From Steroidobacteraceae bacterium (lineage in GTDB: Bacteria; Pseudomonadota; Gammaproteobacteria; Steroidobacterales; Steroidobacteraceae): 64,000 nt of DNA. The notes beneath the pieces are model-generated. The model ran no database searches. It was given only the letters and a program-made list of their open reading frames with translations, and was not told the origin of the DNA. The translations under genes were made by a program, and so were the position numbers. Positions 1-8,265 of the stretch are shown piece by piece (the first letter of the stretch is position 1; each line of letters starts with the position of its first letter). The DNA is taken from positions 1,116,001 to 1,180,000 of the forward strand of contig JAWLAG010000001.1 in assembly GCA_041395505.1 (NCBI GenBank). Reading direction: 5' to 3'.

Positions 1-302
1 TCGCCATGGCCGTGCTGCTCGTTGCCTACGAAGTGCGGCGCGCGGTCATCGAGTCGGGCGGCAGCAGTCCGCCTGCCATCGCGCCTGCGCCGGTCGCCGA
101 GATGGAACGTTTGTACGAACATTTTGCTGCGGTGCTGGAGGAAATCGATTTTCGCGATCGCACGGCGAGCGGTACACACCTGATGACGCGCATTCGACGC
201 CTGTTGCAGCGCGCCGCGCCTGATCAGAACGAAGTCAACATCCTGCGCGGTATCCTGACCGCGGTGCAACAGCGTCGTCGGCGCGCGGGAGAGCGTGAGT
301 GA
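1..302 (+). CDS. trmJ: TrmJ C-terminal part (tRNA Cm32/Um32 methyltransferase), cut by window edge
   Basis: Partial gene: the frame is open from the window edge to TGA at 300-302 and the SPOUT catalytic domain lies outside. What remains matches the C-terminal tail of TrmJ, with the pattern A-x-x-L-L-V-A-Y-E, then M-E-R-L-Y-E-H-F, a D-F-R-D segment, R-I-R-R-L-L-Q-R-A and the family hallmark N-I-L-R-G-I-L. TrmJ 2'-O-methylates position 32 of tRNA anticodon loops. The stop overlaps the start of the cysteine desulfurase by four bases (GTGA). No iscR gene intervenes, although trmJ (suhB-trmJ-iscR-iscS) is the usual neighbourhood. Confidence 0.85.
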   Translation, partial: AMAVLLVAYEVRRAVIESGGSSPPAIAPAPVAEMERLYEHFAAVLEEIDFRDRTASGTHLMTRIRRLLQRAAPDQNEVNILRGILTAVQQRRRRAGERE

Positions 303-1456
303 GCGCACCGATTTACCTCGATTATGCCGCGACCACGCCGGTTGCAGACGAGGTCGCGGCGGCCATGTGCGACTGCCTCACCGCGAATGGCGTGTTTGGC
401 AACGCGGCCGCGACGACCCACGCCTACGGACGCGAAGCCGCGGCGCGCGTTCGCAAGGCGCGGGACGAGCTCGCGCAGCTGCTCAACTGCGATTGCGACG
501 AACTGGTGTTCACCTCGGGCGCCACGGAAGCTAACAACATGGCGATCTTCGGCGTGGCGCATTCGCTCGCCGACCGCGGCCGGCACATCATCAGCAGCCG
601 GATGGAGCACAAGGCAGTCATCGACCCGTTGCGTTCGCTCGAGCGCGATGGCTTCGAGGTGACCTGGCTCGAGCCGGGAGCCGAGGGGCGCATCGAGGCG
701 GGCCAGCTCGCCGCGGCGATACGTAGCGATACGGTGCTCGTGACCCTCATGCACGCCAACAATGAAACCGGTGCGGTGCAGGACATTGCGGCGATGGCGG
801 CGATCTGCCGCGATGCCGGCGTGACGATGCACAGTGATGCCGCGCAATCCGTCGGCAAACTTGCCGTGGATGTAACGGCAATCGATATCGACTTGCTCGC
901 CTTGACCGCACACAAGTTCTACGGGCCAAAAGGTGTCGGCGCGCTCATCCTGCGCCGCCGCGCGCGCGGCCGCATGCGGCCATTGATCCTCGGCGGCGGG
1001 CACCAGGGCGGTTGGCGCTCGGGGACCTTGCCTACGCACCAGATCGTCGGTCTCGGGGCTGCTGCACGGCTCGCAGGCGAACGGCTTGCCGGCGATGCAA
1101 AGCGCCTCGGCGGGCTGCGCGAGCGGCTTTGGCAAGGCTTGTCAGGGCTCTCAGGCGTCGTTCGCAATACGCCGCAGACACATTGCCTGCCGGCGACGCT
1201 CAGCGTTTCGTTCGAAGCGGTGCATGGCGAGAGCCTGATCACAAGCCTGCCGGGCATTGCCGTTACGGCCGGCGCGGCATGCCACTCGGCCGATGGCGAA
1301 CCCTCCTATGTGCTGCGTGCGCTGGGGCGTCCGCCACGGCTCGCCCAGGCGACACTGCGCCTGTCACTCGGCCGGTATACGACCGCGGCGGACGTGGACA
1401 GCGCCGCCGGCCACATCGTGGCCGCCGTGCGGCGACTGCGCGTCATCGGCCCATGA
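299..1456 (+). CDS. iscS: Cysteine desulfurase, IscS type
   Basis: PLP enzyme of 385 residues that takes sulfur from cysteine for Fe-S clusters and tRNA thiolation. It starts with the typical Y-L-D-Y-A-A-T-T-P motif. The PLP-stacking His is in R-M-E-H-K (H104), the PLP-binding Asp in H-S-D-A-A-Q-S (D180), and the Schiff-base lysine is K206 in L-T-A-H-K-F-Y-G-P-K-G. The persulfide-carrying Cys is C328 in G-A-A-C-H-S, followed by E-P-S-Y-V-L-R-A-L-G as in IscS. The start is GTG at 299, overlapping trmJ by four bases. The stop overlaps the next ATG (ATGA), so trmJ, iscS and the scaffold-like gene appear translationally coupled. Slightly shorter than E. coli IscS (about 404 residues). The active-site loop (C-H-S rather than C-T-S) differs mildly. 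Confidence 0.9.
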   Translation: MSAPIYLDYAATTPVADEVAAAMCDCLTANGVFGNAAATTHAYGREAAARVRKARDELAQLLNCDCDELVFTSGATEANNMAIFGVAHSLADRGRHIISSRMEHKAVIDPLRSLERDGFEVTWLEPGAEGRIEAGQLAAAIRSDTVLVTLMHANNETGAVQDIAAMAAICRDAGVTMHSDAAQSVGKLAVDVTAIDIDLLALTAHKFYGPKGVGALILRRRARGRMRPLILGGGHQGGWRSGTLPTHQIVGLGAAARLAGERLAGDAKRLGGLRERLWQGLSGLSGVVRNTPQTHCLPATLSVSFEAVHGESLITSLPGIAVTAGAACHSADGEPSYVLRALGRPPRLAQATLRLSLGRYTTAADVDSAAGHIVAAVRRLRVIGP

Positions 1457-1854
1457 GGCCACCGCAGGCCGCAAGCCCGCTCTGCGCGCTCGCCTGGGAC
1501 CATTTCATCCATTCGCCGCATGCGGGCGATCTGCCGCCGGGCGAGGGCGCTGTCGTCACGGGCGAGGCCGGCCGCATCACGGGGGAATGCTGGGTGCGCC
1601 TGCAGGTCCGGCACGATGCCGGGCACGTGACGGCTGCACGGTTTAGAAGCTTCGCTTGTCCGCATACTGTGGCAACCTGCGACTGGTTGTGCGCTCAGCT
1701 CGACGGGCGGCCGATTGCGGATCTGCAGCCTTCTGCACCCGCCGAGTGGGCCGCAGCGCTCTGCGTGCCGCGGGAGAAACTCGGCGAGCTGCTGCTGGTC
1801 GAAGATGCACTGCGGTCGATCGCCGCGCAGCTCGGAGTTCATCGGGTAAAATAG
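1453..1854 (+). CDS. Divergent IscU/NifU-N-like Fe-S scaffold protein
   Basis: 133 residues, start ATG at 1453 overlapping the iscS stop. The layout follows IscU: D-H-F-I-H-S-P-H-A-G near the N-terminus (IscU has a D-H-Y-x-x-P-R-N-x-G element), G-E-C-W-V (C46) at the first cluster cysteine, F-A-C-P-H-T (C69) at the second, and L-L-V-E-D-A-L before the C-terminal helix. By my alignment the third ligand segment (H-C-S-I-L in IscU) is replaced by G-E-L-L-L, so the third cysteine and its preceding His are missing. The partner genes (iscS upstream, iscA downstream) still argue for a role in Fe-S assembly. It may bind clusters differently or act as a carrier. No other IscU is visible in the window. 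Confidence 0.75.
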   Translation: MRPPQAASPLCALAWDHFIHSPHAGDLPPGEGAVVTGEAGRITGECWVRLQVRHDAGHVTAARFRSFACPHTVATCDWLCAQLDGRPIADLQPSAPAEWAAALCVPREKLGELLLVEDALRSIAAQLGVHRVK

Positions 1855-1859
1855 ACATT

Positions 1860-2183
1860 ATGGCAATTGCACTGACGGAATCAGCAGCGACCCGGGTGCG
1901 GCATTTCCTCGCCCAGCGTGGTCATGGCATCGGCCTTCGAATCGGCGTGCGCAAGACCGGCTGCTCGGGATTCGCCTATGTGGTGAATTATGCCGATGCG
2001 CCCGAGACGGACGACCTTGTATTCGAAGACCGCGGTGTGCAGATTTTCGTCGACCCGGACAGCCTGAAACTGATCGACGGCACGACCGTGGATTTCGTCA
2101 AACAAGGCCTCAACGAGGCATTTCGCTTCAATAATCCCAACGTGACCGGGGAGTGCGGTTGCGGCGAGAGCTTCAACGTCTGA
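1860..2183 (+). CDS. iscA: IscA, A-type Fe-S carrier
   Basis: 107 residues, ATG at 1860, five bases after the previous stop. The three conserved cysteines of the A-type carrier family are present: one in T-G-C-S-G-F near residue 35 and the C-terminal C-G-C pair in G-E-C-G-C-G-E-S-F. The length equals E. coli IscA. IscA accepts iron or a [4Fe-4S]/[2Fe-2S] cluster and passes it to apoproteins. It is the last gene of the trmJ-iscS-scaffold-iscA run. hscB, hscA and fdx do not follow, so the rest of the ISC set must lie elsewhere or be absent. The next gene, ndk, has its own promoter-like sequence. Confidence 0.9.
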   Translation: MAIALTESAATRVRHFLAQRGHGIGLRIGVRKTGCSGFAYVVNYADAPETDDLVFEDRGVQIFVDPDSLKLIDGTTVDFVKQGLNEAFRFNNPNVTGECGCGESFNV

Positions 2184-2234
2184 CATTCGCCGGACGGGCC
2201 CCGGGGATGCGGCCGCGTGGCCTGGCGCAAGTCG

Positions 2235-2263
2235 TTGGCGCGGCGCCGGATTCCAGCTAAAAT
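2235..2263 (+). promoter_or_regulatory. Probable sigma-70 promoter of ndk
   Basis: TTGGCG at 2235-2240, a 17-base spacer, then TAAAAT at 2258-2263 (5 of 6 against TATAAT). It lies between iscA and ndk and would give a leader of about 80 bases that contains the hairpin described next. Confidence 0.5.
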
Positions 2264-2279
2264 CAATGGCTTGTAAATA

Positions 2280-2319
2280 TGCCCTGGCGGAGTTCAAGCG
2301 CACAGGGCACATTCTTTTT
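2280..2319 (+). terminator. Intrinsic-terminator-like hairpin in the ndk leader
   Basis: TGCCCTG (2280-2286) pairs perfectly with CAGGGCA (2303-2309) around a 16-base loop and is followed by TTCTTTTT. It could end the iscA transcript. Because the promoter-like sequence at 2235-2263 lies upstream of it, it would also sit inside the ndk leader, 29 bases before the ndk start. Confidence 0.5.
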
Positions 2320-2348
2320 CACCGACCAGGATTTCGAAGGAGTTCCGC

Positions 2349-2777
2349 ATGGCGCTCGAGCGCACCCTGTCCATTGTCAAACCCGACGGCGTAGCCCGTA
2401 ACCTGATCGGCCAGGTGTATTCGCGCTTCGAAAAGGCGGGACTGCGGATCGTTGCTGCGCGCATGATGCATCTGTCGCAGTCCGAGGCCGAAGGATTCTA
2501 CGCCGTGCATCGCGAGCGACCATTCTTCGCGGATCTGGTGCGCTACATGACTTCCGGGCCGGTGGTGGTCCAGGTGCTCGAAGGCGAGAACGCCATTGCG
2601 CAGAATCGCGAAATCATGGGCGCGACCGATCCGAAGAAGGCATCGCCCGGCACCATACGTGCCGATCTGGCGCAGAGCATCGAGGCCAATACCGTGCATG
2701 GCTCGGATGCACCCGATACCGCGGCGCGAGAAATCGCTTATTTCTTCCGCGGCACGGAGTTGTGTCCGCGCGGCTGA
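2349..2777 (+). CDS. ndk: Nucleoside diphosphate kinase
   Basis: 142 residues, near the standard 143. Transfers the gamma phosphate from ATP to NDPs through a phosphohistidine. The N-terminal T-L-S-I-V-K-P-D-G-V and the active-site N-T-V-H-G-S-D (H117) are both intact, as are the family segments around F-Y-A-V-H and G-P-V-V-V-Q-V-L. A clear AAGGAG ribosome site at 2337-2342 supports the ATG at 2349. Followed after 27 bases by rlmN, the usual gammaproteobacterial arrangement. Confidence 0.97.
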   Translation: MALERTLSIVKPDGVARNLIGQVYSRFEKAGLRIVAARMMHLSQSEAEGFYAVHRERPFFADLVRYMTSGPVVVQVLEGENAIAQNREIMGATDPKKASPGTIRADLAQSIEANTVHGSDAPDTAAREIAYFFRGTELCPRG

Positions 2778-2804
2778 GCGAACACTGCCCGCCGCTACGC
2801 AGCC

Positions 2805-3929
2805 ATGTCAGCCGTCCCGCAAGTCGCCCAGCCTGCTGCGCCGGTCAACCTGCTTGGCCTCGATCGCAATGCGCTCGAGCAGTTCGTCGTGGCGCAAGGC
2901 AGTCGACCCTTTCGGGCGCGCCAATTGATGGCATGGATCTACCGCCGCGGCGAATCATCGCTTGCCAACATGACGGATCTCGCGAAGGGTTTTCGTGAGC
3001 AGATGGCCACGATGGCTGAAGTGCGCGCGCCCGAGGTGCTCACGCGCCAGCTCGCAGACGATGGCACGGTCAAGTGGCTGCTGCGCGCCGATGCAAGCCA
3101 GGCCTTCGAAATGGTCTATATCCCCGAGCCAGACCGCGGCACGCTTTGCATTTCATCGCAAGTCGGCTGCGCCCTCGATTGCAGCTTCTGTGCGACCGCA
3201 CAGCAGGGTTTCAATCGCAACCTCGCTGCGGCGGAAATCGTCGGCCAGCTCTGGCTCGCCAATCGCGAACTCATCGCGCGCGATTGCGGACAACGGCCAG
3301 TGACCAACGTCGTCTTGATGGGGATGGGCGAGCCGCTCGCCAACTTCCGCAATGTCGTGACGGCGGTGCGCATCATGATGGATGATTTCGGATTCGACAT
3401 CTCGCGGCGACGTGTCACCTTGTCCACTTCCGGTCTGGTGCCGCAGATCTACCGTCTCGCGAACGAGGTCAATTGCGCGCTGGCGGTCTCGCTGCACGCG
3501 CCGGATGATCAATTACGCGACCAGCTCGTGCCGATCAACCGCAAGCATCCAATCGACGAGCTGCTCGCGGCCTGCTGGCATTACCTGGATGAACAGAACG
3601 GCCGCAGTGTGACTTTCGAGTATGTCATGCTGGATGCCGTCAACGATTCGCCGGCCCAGGCCCGGGCGCTGGCGCGGCTCCTCGCGGGCCATCCGGCCAA
3701 GATCAACCTGATCCCTTTCAATAGCTTTGCCGGCACGCGCTATCGCCGCTCGAGCGATGCGGCGATTCGGCAATTCCAGCAGGTATTGCTCGATGCTGGC
3801 ATAGTCGCAACCATCCGCCGCACGCGCGGCGCGGAAATCAGCGCGGCCTGCGGCCAATTGGCAGGGCAGGTGAGGGACCGGGTGCGTGCACGGCTCGGCG
3901 AGAAGCTACAAGGAGCGATCGGTCAATGA
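2805..3929 (+). CDS. rlmN: Dual-specificity RNA methyltransferase RlmN
   Basis: 374-residue radical-SAM enzyme that methylates C2 of A2503 in 23S rRNA and A37 in some tRNAs. The Fe-S/SAM triad is C122-x3-C126-x2-C129 (C-A-L-D-C-S-F-C). The glycine-rich V-L-M-G-M-G-E-P-L SAM motif follows, and the C-terminal methyl-relay cysteine is C349 in E-I-S-A-A-C-G-Q-L. Length is typical. The stop overlaps the pilW start (ATGA at 3926-3929), so the two are probably co-translated. Confidence 0.97.
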   Translation: MSAVPQVAQPAAPVNLLGLDRNALEQFVVAQGSRPFRARQLMAWIYRRGESSLANMTDLAKGFREQMATMAEVRAPEVLTRQLADDGTVKWLLRADASQAFEMVYIPEPDRGTLCISSQVGCALDCSFCATAQQGFNRNLAAAEIVGQLWLANRELIARDCGQRPVTNVVLMGMGEPLANFRNVVTAVRIMMDDFGFDISRRRVTLSTSGLVPQIYRLANEVNCALAVSLHAPDDQLRDQLVPINRKHPIDELLAACWHYLDEQNGRSVTFEYVMLDAVNDSPAQARALARLLAGHPAKINLIPFNSFAGTRYRRSSDAAIRQFQQVLLDAGIVATIRRTRGAEISAACGQLAGQVRDRVRARLGEKLQGAIGQ

Positions 3930-4699
3930 CGCATTTTCGACGTGCCTGCCTGGTCATGGCCGTGCTGACGGTTGCGGCCTGTGCATCAGGTGGCGGCACA
4001 CAGAGTCAAGCCAACAAGAGTCGCGAAAACGCCGCGCGCTACAACCTGCAGCTCGGCGTCACGTACTTGCAGCAAGGCAATCTCGCGCTGGCCAAGGACA
4101 AGCTCGATCGTTCCCTGAAGCAGAATCCACGCGACCCGAACCTCTATAGCGCGCGCGCCCTCCTGGCCGAACGTCTTGGCCACCTGCGCGATGCCGAAAA
4201 AGCGCATGCAAGCGCCATGCGGCTCGCGCCGAACGATCCGGAGATCAACAACAACTACGCGGTTTTTCTGTGCCGGACGCAGCGCGCCGACGAGGGCGTC
4301 AAGCGTTTCCTTGCCTCCGCACAGAACCGCCTGTACAGCACGCCATGGGTTGCCTATACGAACGCTGCCGTCTGCCTGCGGGACGCAAAGTCCACGTCAC
4401 CGCAGATCGAGCAGTACCTGCGCCAGGCACTGCAATTGCGCCCCAATCATGCCGAAGCGGAGTTGCAGCTCGGTTCGTGGTTGCTTGCGCAGAACCGCAG
4501 CGCCGATGCGGCCAGCGAGGTGCAGCGTTTTCTGGGTTCGTTCCGGCCGACGCCCGAACTTTTGTACCTCGGCGTCGAAATCGCGCGTCGGCAGCAGGAC
4601 AAGATCAGCGAGATCAAGTACTCGCGTCAGCTGCGCCTCGAATTTCCAGACTCCGCGCAGGCCCGCGCGCTTGCAACCAGTCCCGGCAAGGGCGGCTGA
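3926..4699 (+). CDS. pilW: PilW/PilF-type TPR lipoprotein for type IV pili
   Basis: 257 residues. The N-terminus is a lipoprotein signal with the lipobox V-A-A-C (C19), so the mature protein should be anchored in the outer membrane. From about residue 35 onward come TPR repeats (Y-N-L-Q-L-G-V-T-Y-L-Q-Q-G-N-L-A-L-A-K, then D-P-N-L-Y-S-A-R-A-L-L and N-D-P-E-I-N-N-N-Y-A). PilW/PilF is the pilotin that helps PilQ secretin assembly and pilus stability. It sits between rlmN and rodZ, its usual place, and overlaps the rlmN stop by four bases. Confidence 0.92.
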   Translation: MTHFRRACLVMAVLTVAACASGGGTQSQANKSRENAARYNLQLGVTYLQQGNLALAKDKLDRSLKQNPRDPNLYSARALLAERLGHLRDAEKAHASAMRLAPNDPEINNNYAVFLCRTQRADEGVKRFLASAQNRLYSTPWVAYTNAAVCLRDAKSTSPQIEQYLRQALQLRPNHAEAELQLGSWLLAQNRSADAASEVQRFLGSFRPTPELLYLGVEIARRQQDKISEIKYSRQLRLEFPDSAQARALATSPGKGG

Positions 4700-4711
4700 C
4701 GGGTCGATCGG

Positions 4712-5116
4712 GTGGCTGAGTTCGACGCAGAACCCGCGATGACCGGCATTGGCGAGCGCCTGCGTGCAGCGCGCGAACGCCAGGGTTTCGATCGCGCCGC
4801 GGCCGCGGAACGTCTGCACGTCGATGAAGCGATACTCGAGTCACTCGAAATCGAGGCGTTTTCGAGTCTGGGCGGACTGGTTTACGTGCGGGGACATCTG
4901 CGTCACTACTGCGAGCTGCTGGGCGAGCCGGCCGATGAACTCGAGCAACTGTTGCCACGCGATCTGGGCGGCGGCTACTCCGCGGTCACCCACCAGATCA
5001 AGTTGCCCGCGCAGGCGCGTCCCGGTGCCGAGCGGCGCGGTGCCATTGGCTGGATGATTCTGGCGGCGATCGCCGCGGTTGCGGCGGGCTGGTACCTGTT
5101 TCGCATTTTGAAGTGA
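4712..5116 (+). CDS. rodZ: RodZ-like protein, short form (HTH plus one TM helix)
   Basis: 134 residues. Residues 12-75 form the HTH_25 domain typical of RodZ (G-E-R-L-R-A-A-R-E-R-Q-G-F, then Y-V-R-G-H-L-R-H-Y-C-E-L-L). A basic linker and a single membrane helix follow near the C-terminus (I-G-W-M-I-L-A-A-I-A-A-V-A). Known RodZ proteins have a periplasmic domain of 150-200 residues after the helix; here the protein stops six residues beyond it. The start is uncertain: GTG at 4712 fits the spacing after pilW, while ATG at 4739 also works. Position before hisS is standard, but ispG, usually between them, is missing. Likely still binds MreB through the cytoplasmic HTH. Confidence 0.75.
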   Translation: MAEFDAEPAMTGIGERLRAARERQGFDRAAAAERLHVDEAILESLEIEAFSSLGGLVYVRGHLRHYCELLGEPADELEQLLPRDLGGGYSAVTHQIKLPAQARPGAERRGAIGWMILAAIAAVAAGWYLFRILK

Positions 5117-5123
5117 TCGCATC

Positions 5124-6401
5124 ATGACCTCACGTGTCCTGCAGCCGGTGCGCGGCATGAACGACCAGTTGCCCGCGGACCTGCCGCTATGGCACAGGCT
5201 CGAGGGCGAAGTGCGCGCGCTCCTGCACAGCTATGGCTACGACGAGATCCGCGTGCCCATAGTCGAGCAAACCCAGCTGTTCAGCCGTGCGATCGGCGAG
5301 TACACCGATGTCGTCGAAAAGGAGATGTACAGCTTCACCGACCAGGGCGGTGAACAGCTGACACTTCGCCCGGAGGCGACTGCGGGCGTCGTGCGCGCGG
5401 TGATCAGCAATGGCATGTTGCGCGGTGCGCGGCTCAAGCTCTGGTGCGCGGGGCCGATGTTCCGGCACGAGCGGCCGCAGAAGGGCCGTTACCGGCAATT
5501 TCATCAGGTCTCGGTCGAGGCCATTGGCTTCGCCGGACCAGATGTCGATGCCGAACTCATTTTGCTGGGAACGGCGCTGTGGCGCCGGCTGGGAATTGCG
5601 CCGGTCAGCCTGTCGATCAATTCGCTGGGTACCGCATCCGCGCGCGCCGCATACCGTGCCGTACTCCAGGATTACTTCCGCGGCTATTACGCAGAGCTCG
5701 ATGATGACAGCCGGCGGCGCCTTGATGGCAACCCGCTGCGCATCCTCGACAGCAAGAACCCCGACCTGCAGAAGATCATCGCTGCCGCGCCGTCGCTGTC
5801 GGATCACCTCGATGGCGAGTCGGCCGAGCACTTCGGGACCCTGCAAGGGCTGCTCGGTGATGCCGGCGTTGCCTTCACTGTCAATCCGCGTCTGGTCCGC
5901 GGGCTCGACTATTACTCGCGAACGGTGTTCGAGTGGACAACCACGGCGCTCGGTGCTCAGGACGCCATTTGCTCGGGCGGCCGCTATGACGGTCTCATCC
6001 AGGTGCTGGGCGGCGAGCCGACCCCGGCAATTGGTTTTGCCATGGGACTCGAGCGCATCGTCTCGCTGATGCAGCACTGCGGTGCGGCCGCCCCCGTTCC
6101 GGCGCCCGATGTCTACGTCATTGCCGAGGGCGATCGAGCCTTGTCGCGGGCCATGCGCCTGGCGGAACACCTGCGCACCGAGCGGCCCGGTTGGCAGGTG
6201 CAGGTCAATCTCGGCGGCGGCAATTTCAAGGCGCAATTCCGCCGCGCCGCTAAAATGGGCGCCCGCGTAGCCCTGATTCTCGGCGATCGTGAACTCGAGC
6301 GCGACGTGGTGGGTCTGAAGGTGCTGGCGGGCGGCCAGCAGGGCGAGCAACTCGAACTGCGGCCGGCCGAGCTGCCTGGCGCAATCGACGCGCATCTGTG
6401 A
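5124..6401 (+). CDS. hisS: Histidyl-tRNA synthetase
   Basis: 425 residues, typical for bacterial HisRS. Class II motifs are intact: R-G-M-N-D at the N-terminus, motif 2 with F-R-H-E-R-P-Q-K-G-R-Y-R-Q-F, and the histidine-binding L-V-R-G-L-D-Y-Y-S-R-T-V-F-E-W. Motif 3 is near G-F-A-M-G-L-E-R. The C-terminal anticodon-binding domain begins around residue 325. Begins seven bases after rodZ and ends 26 bases before yfgM, consistent with one operon. Confidence 0.97.
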   Translation: MTSRVLQPVRGMNDQLPADLPLWHRLEGEVRALLHSYGYDEIRVPIVEQTQLFSRAIGEYTDVVEKEMYSFTDQGGEQLTLRPEATAGVVRAVISNGMLRGARLKLWCAGPMFRHERPQKGRYRQFHQVSVEAIGFAGPDVDAELILLGTALWRRLGIAPVSLSINSLGTASARAAYRAVLQDYFRGYYAELDDDSRRRLDGNPLRILDSKNPDLQKIIAAAPSLSDHLDGESAEHFGTLQGLLGDAGVAFTVNPRLVRGLDYYSRTVFEWTTTALGAQDAICSGGRYDGLIQVLGGEPTPAIGFAMGLERIVSLMQHCGAAAPVPAPDVYVIAEGDRALSRAMRLAEHLRTERPGWQVQVNLGGGNFKAQFRRAAKMGARVALILGDRELERDVVGLKVLAGGQQGEQLELRPAELPGAIDAHL

Positions 6402-6427
6402 ATCGACAAAGTTAAAAGGGGACGACC

Positions 6428-7099
6428 TTGGACGAGTACATGAATGAGCAGGAACAATGGGAGAGCGTCAAACGCTGGTTGCGCGAGAACGCGACGTTTC
6501 TGCTCGTCGGCATCGTGCTGGGTCTCGGCGTGGTCTTCGGCTGGCGCTATTGGCAGGAGCACCAGGACCAGCAGGCGCTGAATGCAAGCAACGAGTACGG
6601 GCAGATCATCGACGCACTTGGCTCCGGTGACAACGCCAAGGCGCTCACCACGCTGACGGCACTCGAAAAAGCCTACCCGCAATCGCCCTACGTGGATCAG
6701 GGGCGACTGGTGCTGGCGCGGGCGCACATCGACAAGCGCGAATACGGACCGGCCAGCGAACTTCTGGCGCTGGTCGCCGAATCGAAAACCGATCCGGTGA
6801 TGGCACTCGTCGCGCGTGTGCGTCTTGCCAAGACGCAAACGGCCGATGGCAAGGCGGACGCGGCGCTCACGACGCTGCAGGCCGTCGAGCCCGGCGCCTT
6901 CAAGGCGCAGTTCGACGAAGCGCGCGGCGATGCGCTTCTCGCCAAGGGCGATCGTGGCGGCGCGCTGGCCGCCTATCAGGCGGCGCGTTCGACCGGGCTC
7001 GCCGCTGCCATCGACACCGAAATACTCGATCTGAAAATCGCCGATCTCGCCACGGGTGCACCGGATGCACCGGCTACGCCGGCCGCGGATGCGGGCTGA
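6428..7099 (+). CDS. yfgM: YfgM-like TPR membrane protein, SecYEG accessory
   Basis: 223 residues with a short cytoplasmic N-terminus (E-Q-E-Q-W-E-S-V-K-R-W-L-R-E-N), a single membrane helix at about residues 19-37, and periplasmic TPR-like repeats. The C-terminus is an Ala/Pro-rich tail. In E. coli YfgM works with PpiD at the Sec translocon and affects stress signalling. I chose TTG at 6428 because AAAAGGGG lies at a good distance upstream and because the family starts with a D-E-Y-x-x-E-x-E-Q pattern. ATG at 6440 is the alternative. It lies between hisS and bamB as in E. coli. Confidence 0.88.
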   Translation: MDEYMNEQEQWESVKRWLRENATFLLVGIVLGLGVVFGWRYWQEHQDQQALNASNEYGQIIDALGSGDNAKALTTLTALEKAYPQSPYVDQGRLVLARAHIDKREYGPASELLALVAESKTDPVMALVARVRLAKTQTADGKADAALTTLQAVEPGAFKAQFDEARGDALLAKGDRGGALAAYQAARSTGLAAAIDTEILDLKIADLATGAPDAPATPAADAG

Positions 7100-7103
7100 C
7101 ACC

Positions 7104-8249
7104 ATGCGCAACTCACTGCCGCTCGTAGCGCTGGCCCTGTTGCTGGCCGCCTGCTCGAAGGACAAGGACGTCACACCGCCCGCCGAACTGGTCGATTTCA
7201 AACCGCTCGTGCGCGTTGAGCGCGTGTACGAGGCACGCGTCAGCGGTGCCGAGCGCGAGCTGCGGCTCAATCTCGGTTTCGCGATCGTCGATGATCAGCT
7301 GTTCGTTGCCGGTTACGATGGCGATGTGCTCGCGCTCAATGCCGACACGGGCCGGCAATTGTGGCGCAGCAAGGTCGGTCACCGCATTACCGGTGCGACC
7401 GGCGCGAGTGCGCAGCTGGTCGTGGTCGGCAGCGCCGACGGCGAAATCGTCGCCCTGGCATCGGACACGGGCGCCGAAAAGTGGCGCACACGGCTCAATG
7501 GTGAGGTCATTGCCGCACCCGCGGTCGGTGCCCAGGCTGTTTTCGTGCGCACTGTCGCCGGCGACCTTTTTGCGCTCAATGTGGGTGACGGTTCGGAGCT
7601 GTGGCAGGCCTCGCAGCAAGTGCCGCGCCTGTCATTGCGCGGCGATGCCGCACCGGTGCTCGATGGCGACCTCGTCGTCGCCGCGTTCGACAATGGGCGC
7701 GTCGCGGCCTATGCCCGCGGTGATGGCGCACCGATCTGGGACACGACGGTCTCGCCGCCGCAGGGCCGCAGCGAACTCGAGCGACTGGTCGACATCGACA
7801 CTGCGGTCGCCGTTGCGGGCGATGACGTATTTACCGTCGGATTCCAGGGTCGCGTCGCGATGCTGCAGCGGGACACGGGACAGATCTGGTGGTCGAAGGA
7901 AATGTCGAGCTACCGAGGCGTTGCGCTTGACGACAACAACGCCTATGTCGCGACGACGGACGGCGCCGTCGAGGCGCTATCCCGTCGCACCGGCGCATCG
8001 CAGTGGCGGCAGGAATCGCTGGCAAGGCGGCGCCTGTCGACACCGGCGGCTGGCGCGGGCTACGTCGTGGTTGGAGATTTCGAGGGTTATCTGCACTGGC
8101 TCGATCCGCAGACGGGCGAATTCCTGTCCCGCTACGGCCTTGGCTCGGAAGTGAGCGGGCGGCCGGTGTTCCGCGGCGATCTGCTGATCGTTCGCACCGA
8201 AAGCGGACGTCTGCTCGCCTTGCGCGCGCCCCGACCGCAAGCGCCCTGA
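7104..8249 (+). CDS. bamB: BamB, outer-membrane assembly lipoprotein
   Basis: 381 residues from ATG at 7104, four bases after the yfgM stop. The N-terminus is a lipoprotein signal with L-L-A-A-C (C17). The rest is an eight-bladed beta-propeller of PQQ-like repeats, seen as recurring G-x-x-x-A-L-x-x-x-T-G-x-x-x-W segments (for example L-N-A-D-T-G-R-Q-L-W and L-A-S-D-T-G-A-E-K-W). BamB is a periplasmic-face lipoprotein of the BAM complex that inserts beta-barrel proteins. A longer frame opens at 7056 inside yfgM, but the lipobox fixes the start. Confidence 0.93.
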   Translation: MRNSLPLVALALLLAACSKDKDVTPPAELVDFKPLVRVERVYEARVSGAERELRLNLGFAIVDDQLFVAGYDGDVLALNADTGRQLWRSKVGHRITGATGASAQLVVVGSADGEIVALASDTGAEKWRTRLNGEVIAAPAVGAQAVFVRTVAGDLFALNVGDGSELWQASQQVPRLSLRGDAAPVLDGDLVVAAFDNGRVAAYARGDGAPIWDTTVSPPQGRSELERLVDIDTAVAVAGDDVFTVGFQGRVAMLQRDTGQIWWSKEMSSYRGVALDDNNAYVATTDGAVEALSRRTGASQWRQESLARRRLSTPAAGAGYVVVGDFEGYLHWLDPQTGEFLSRYGLGSEVSGRPVFRGDLLIVRTESGRLLALRAPRPQAP

Positions 8250-8265
8250 TCGCCTCACCAATGCC

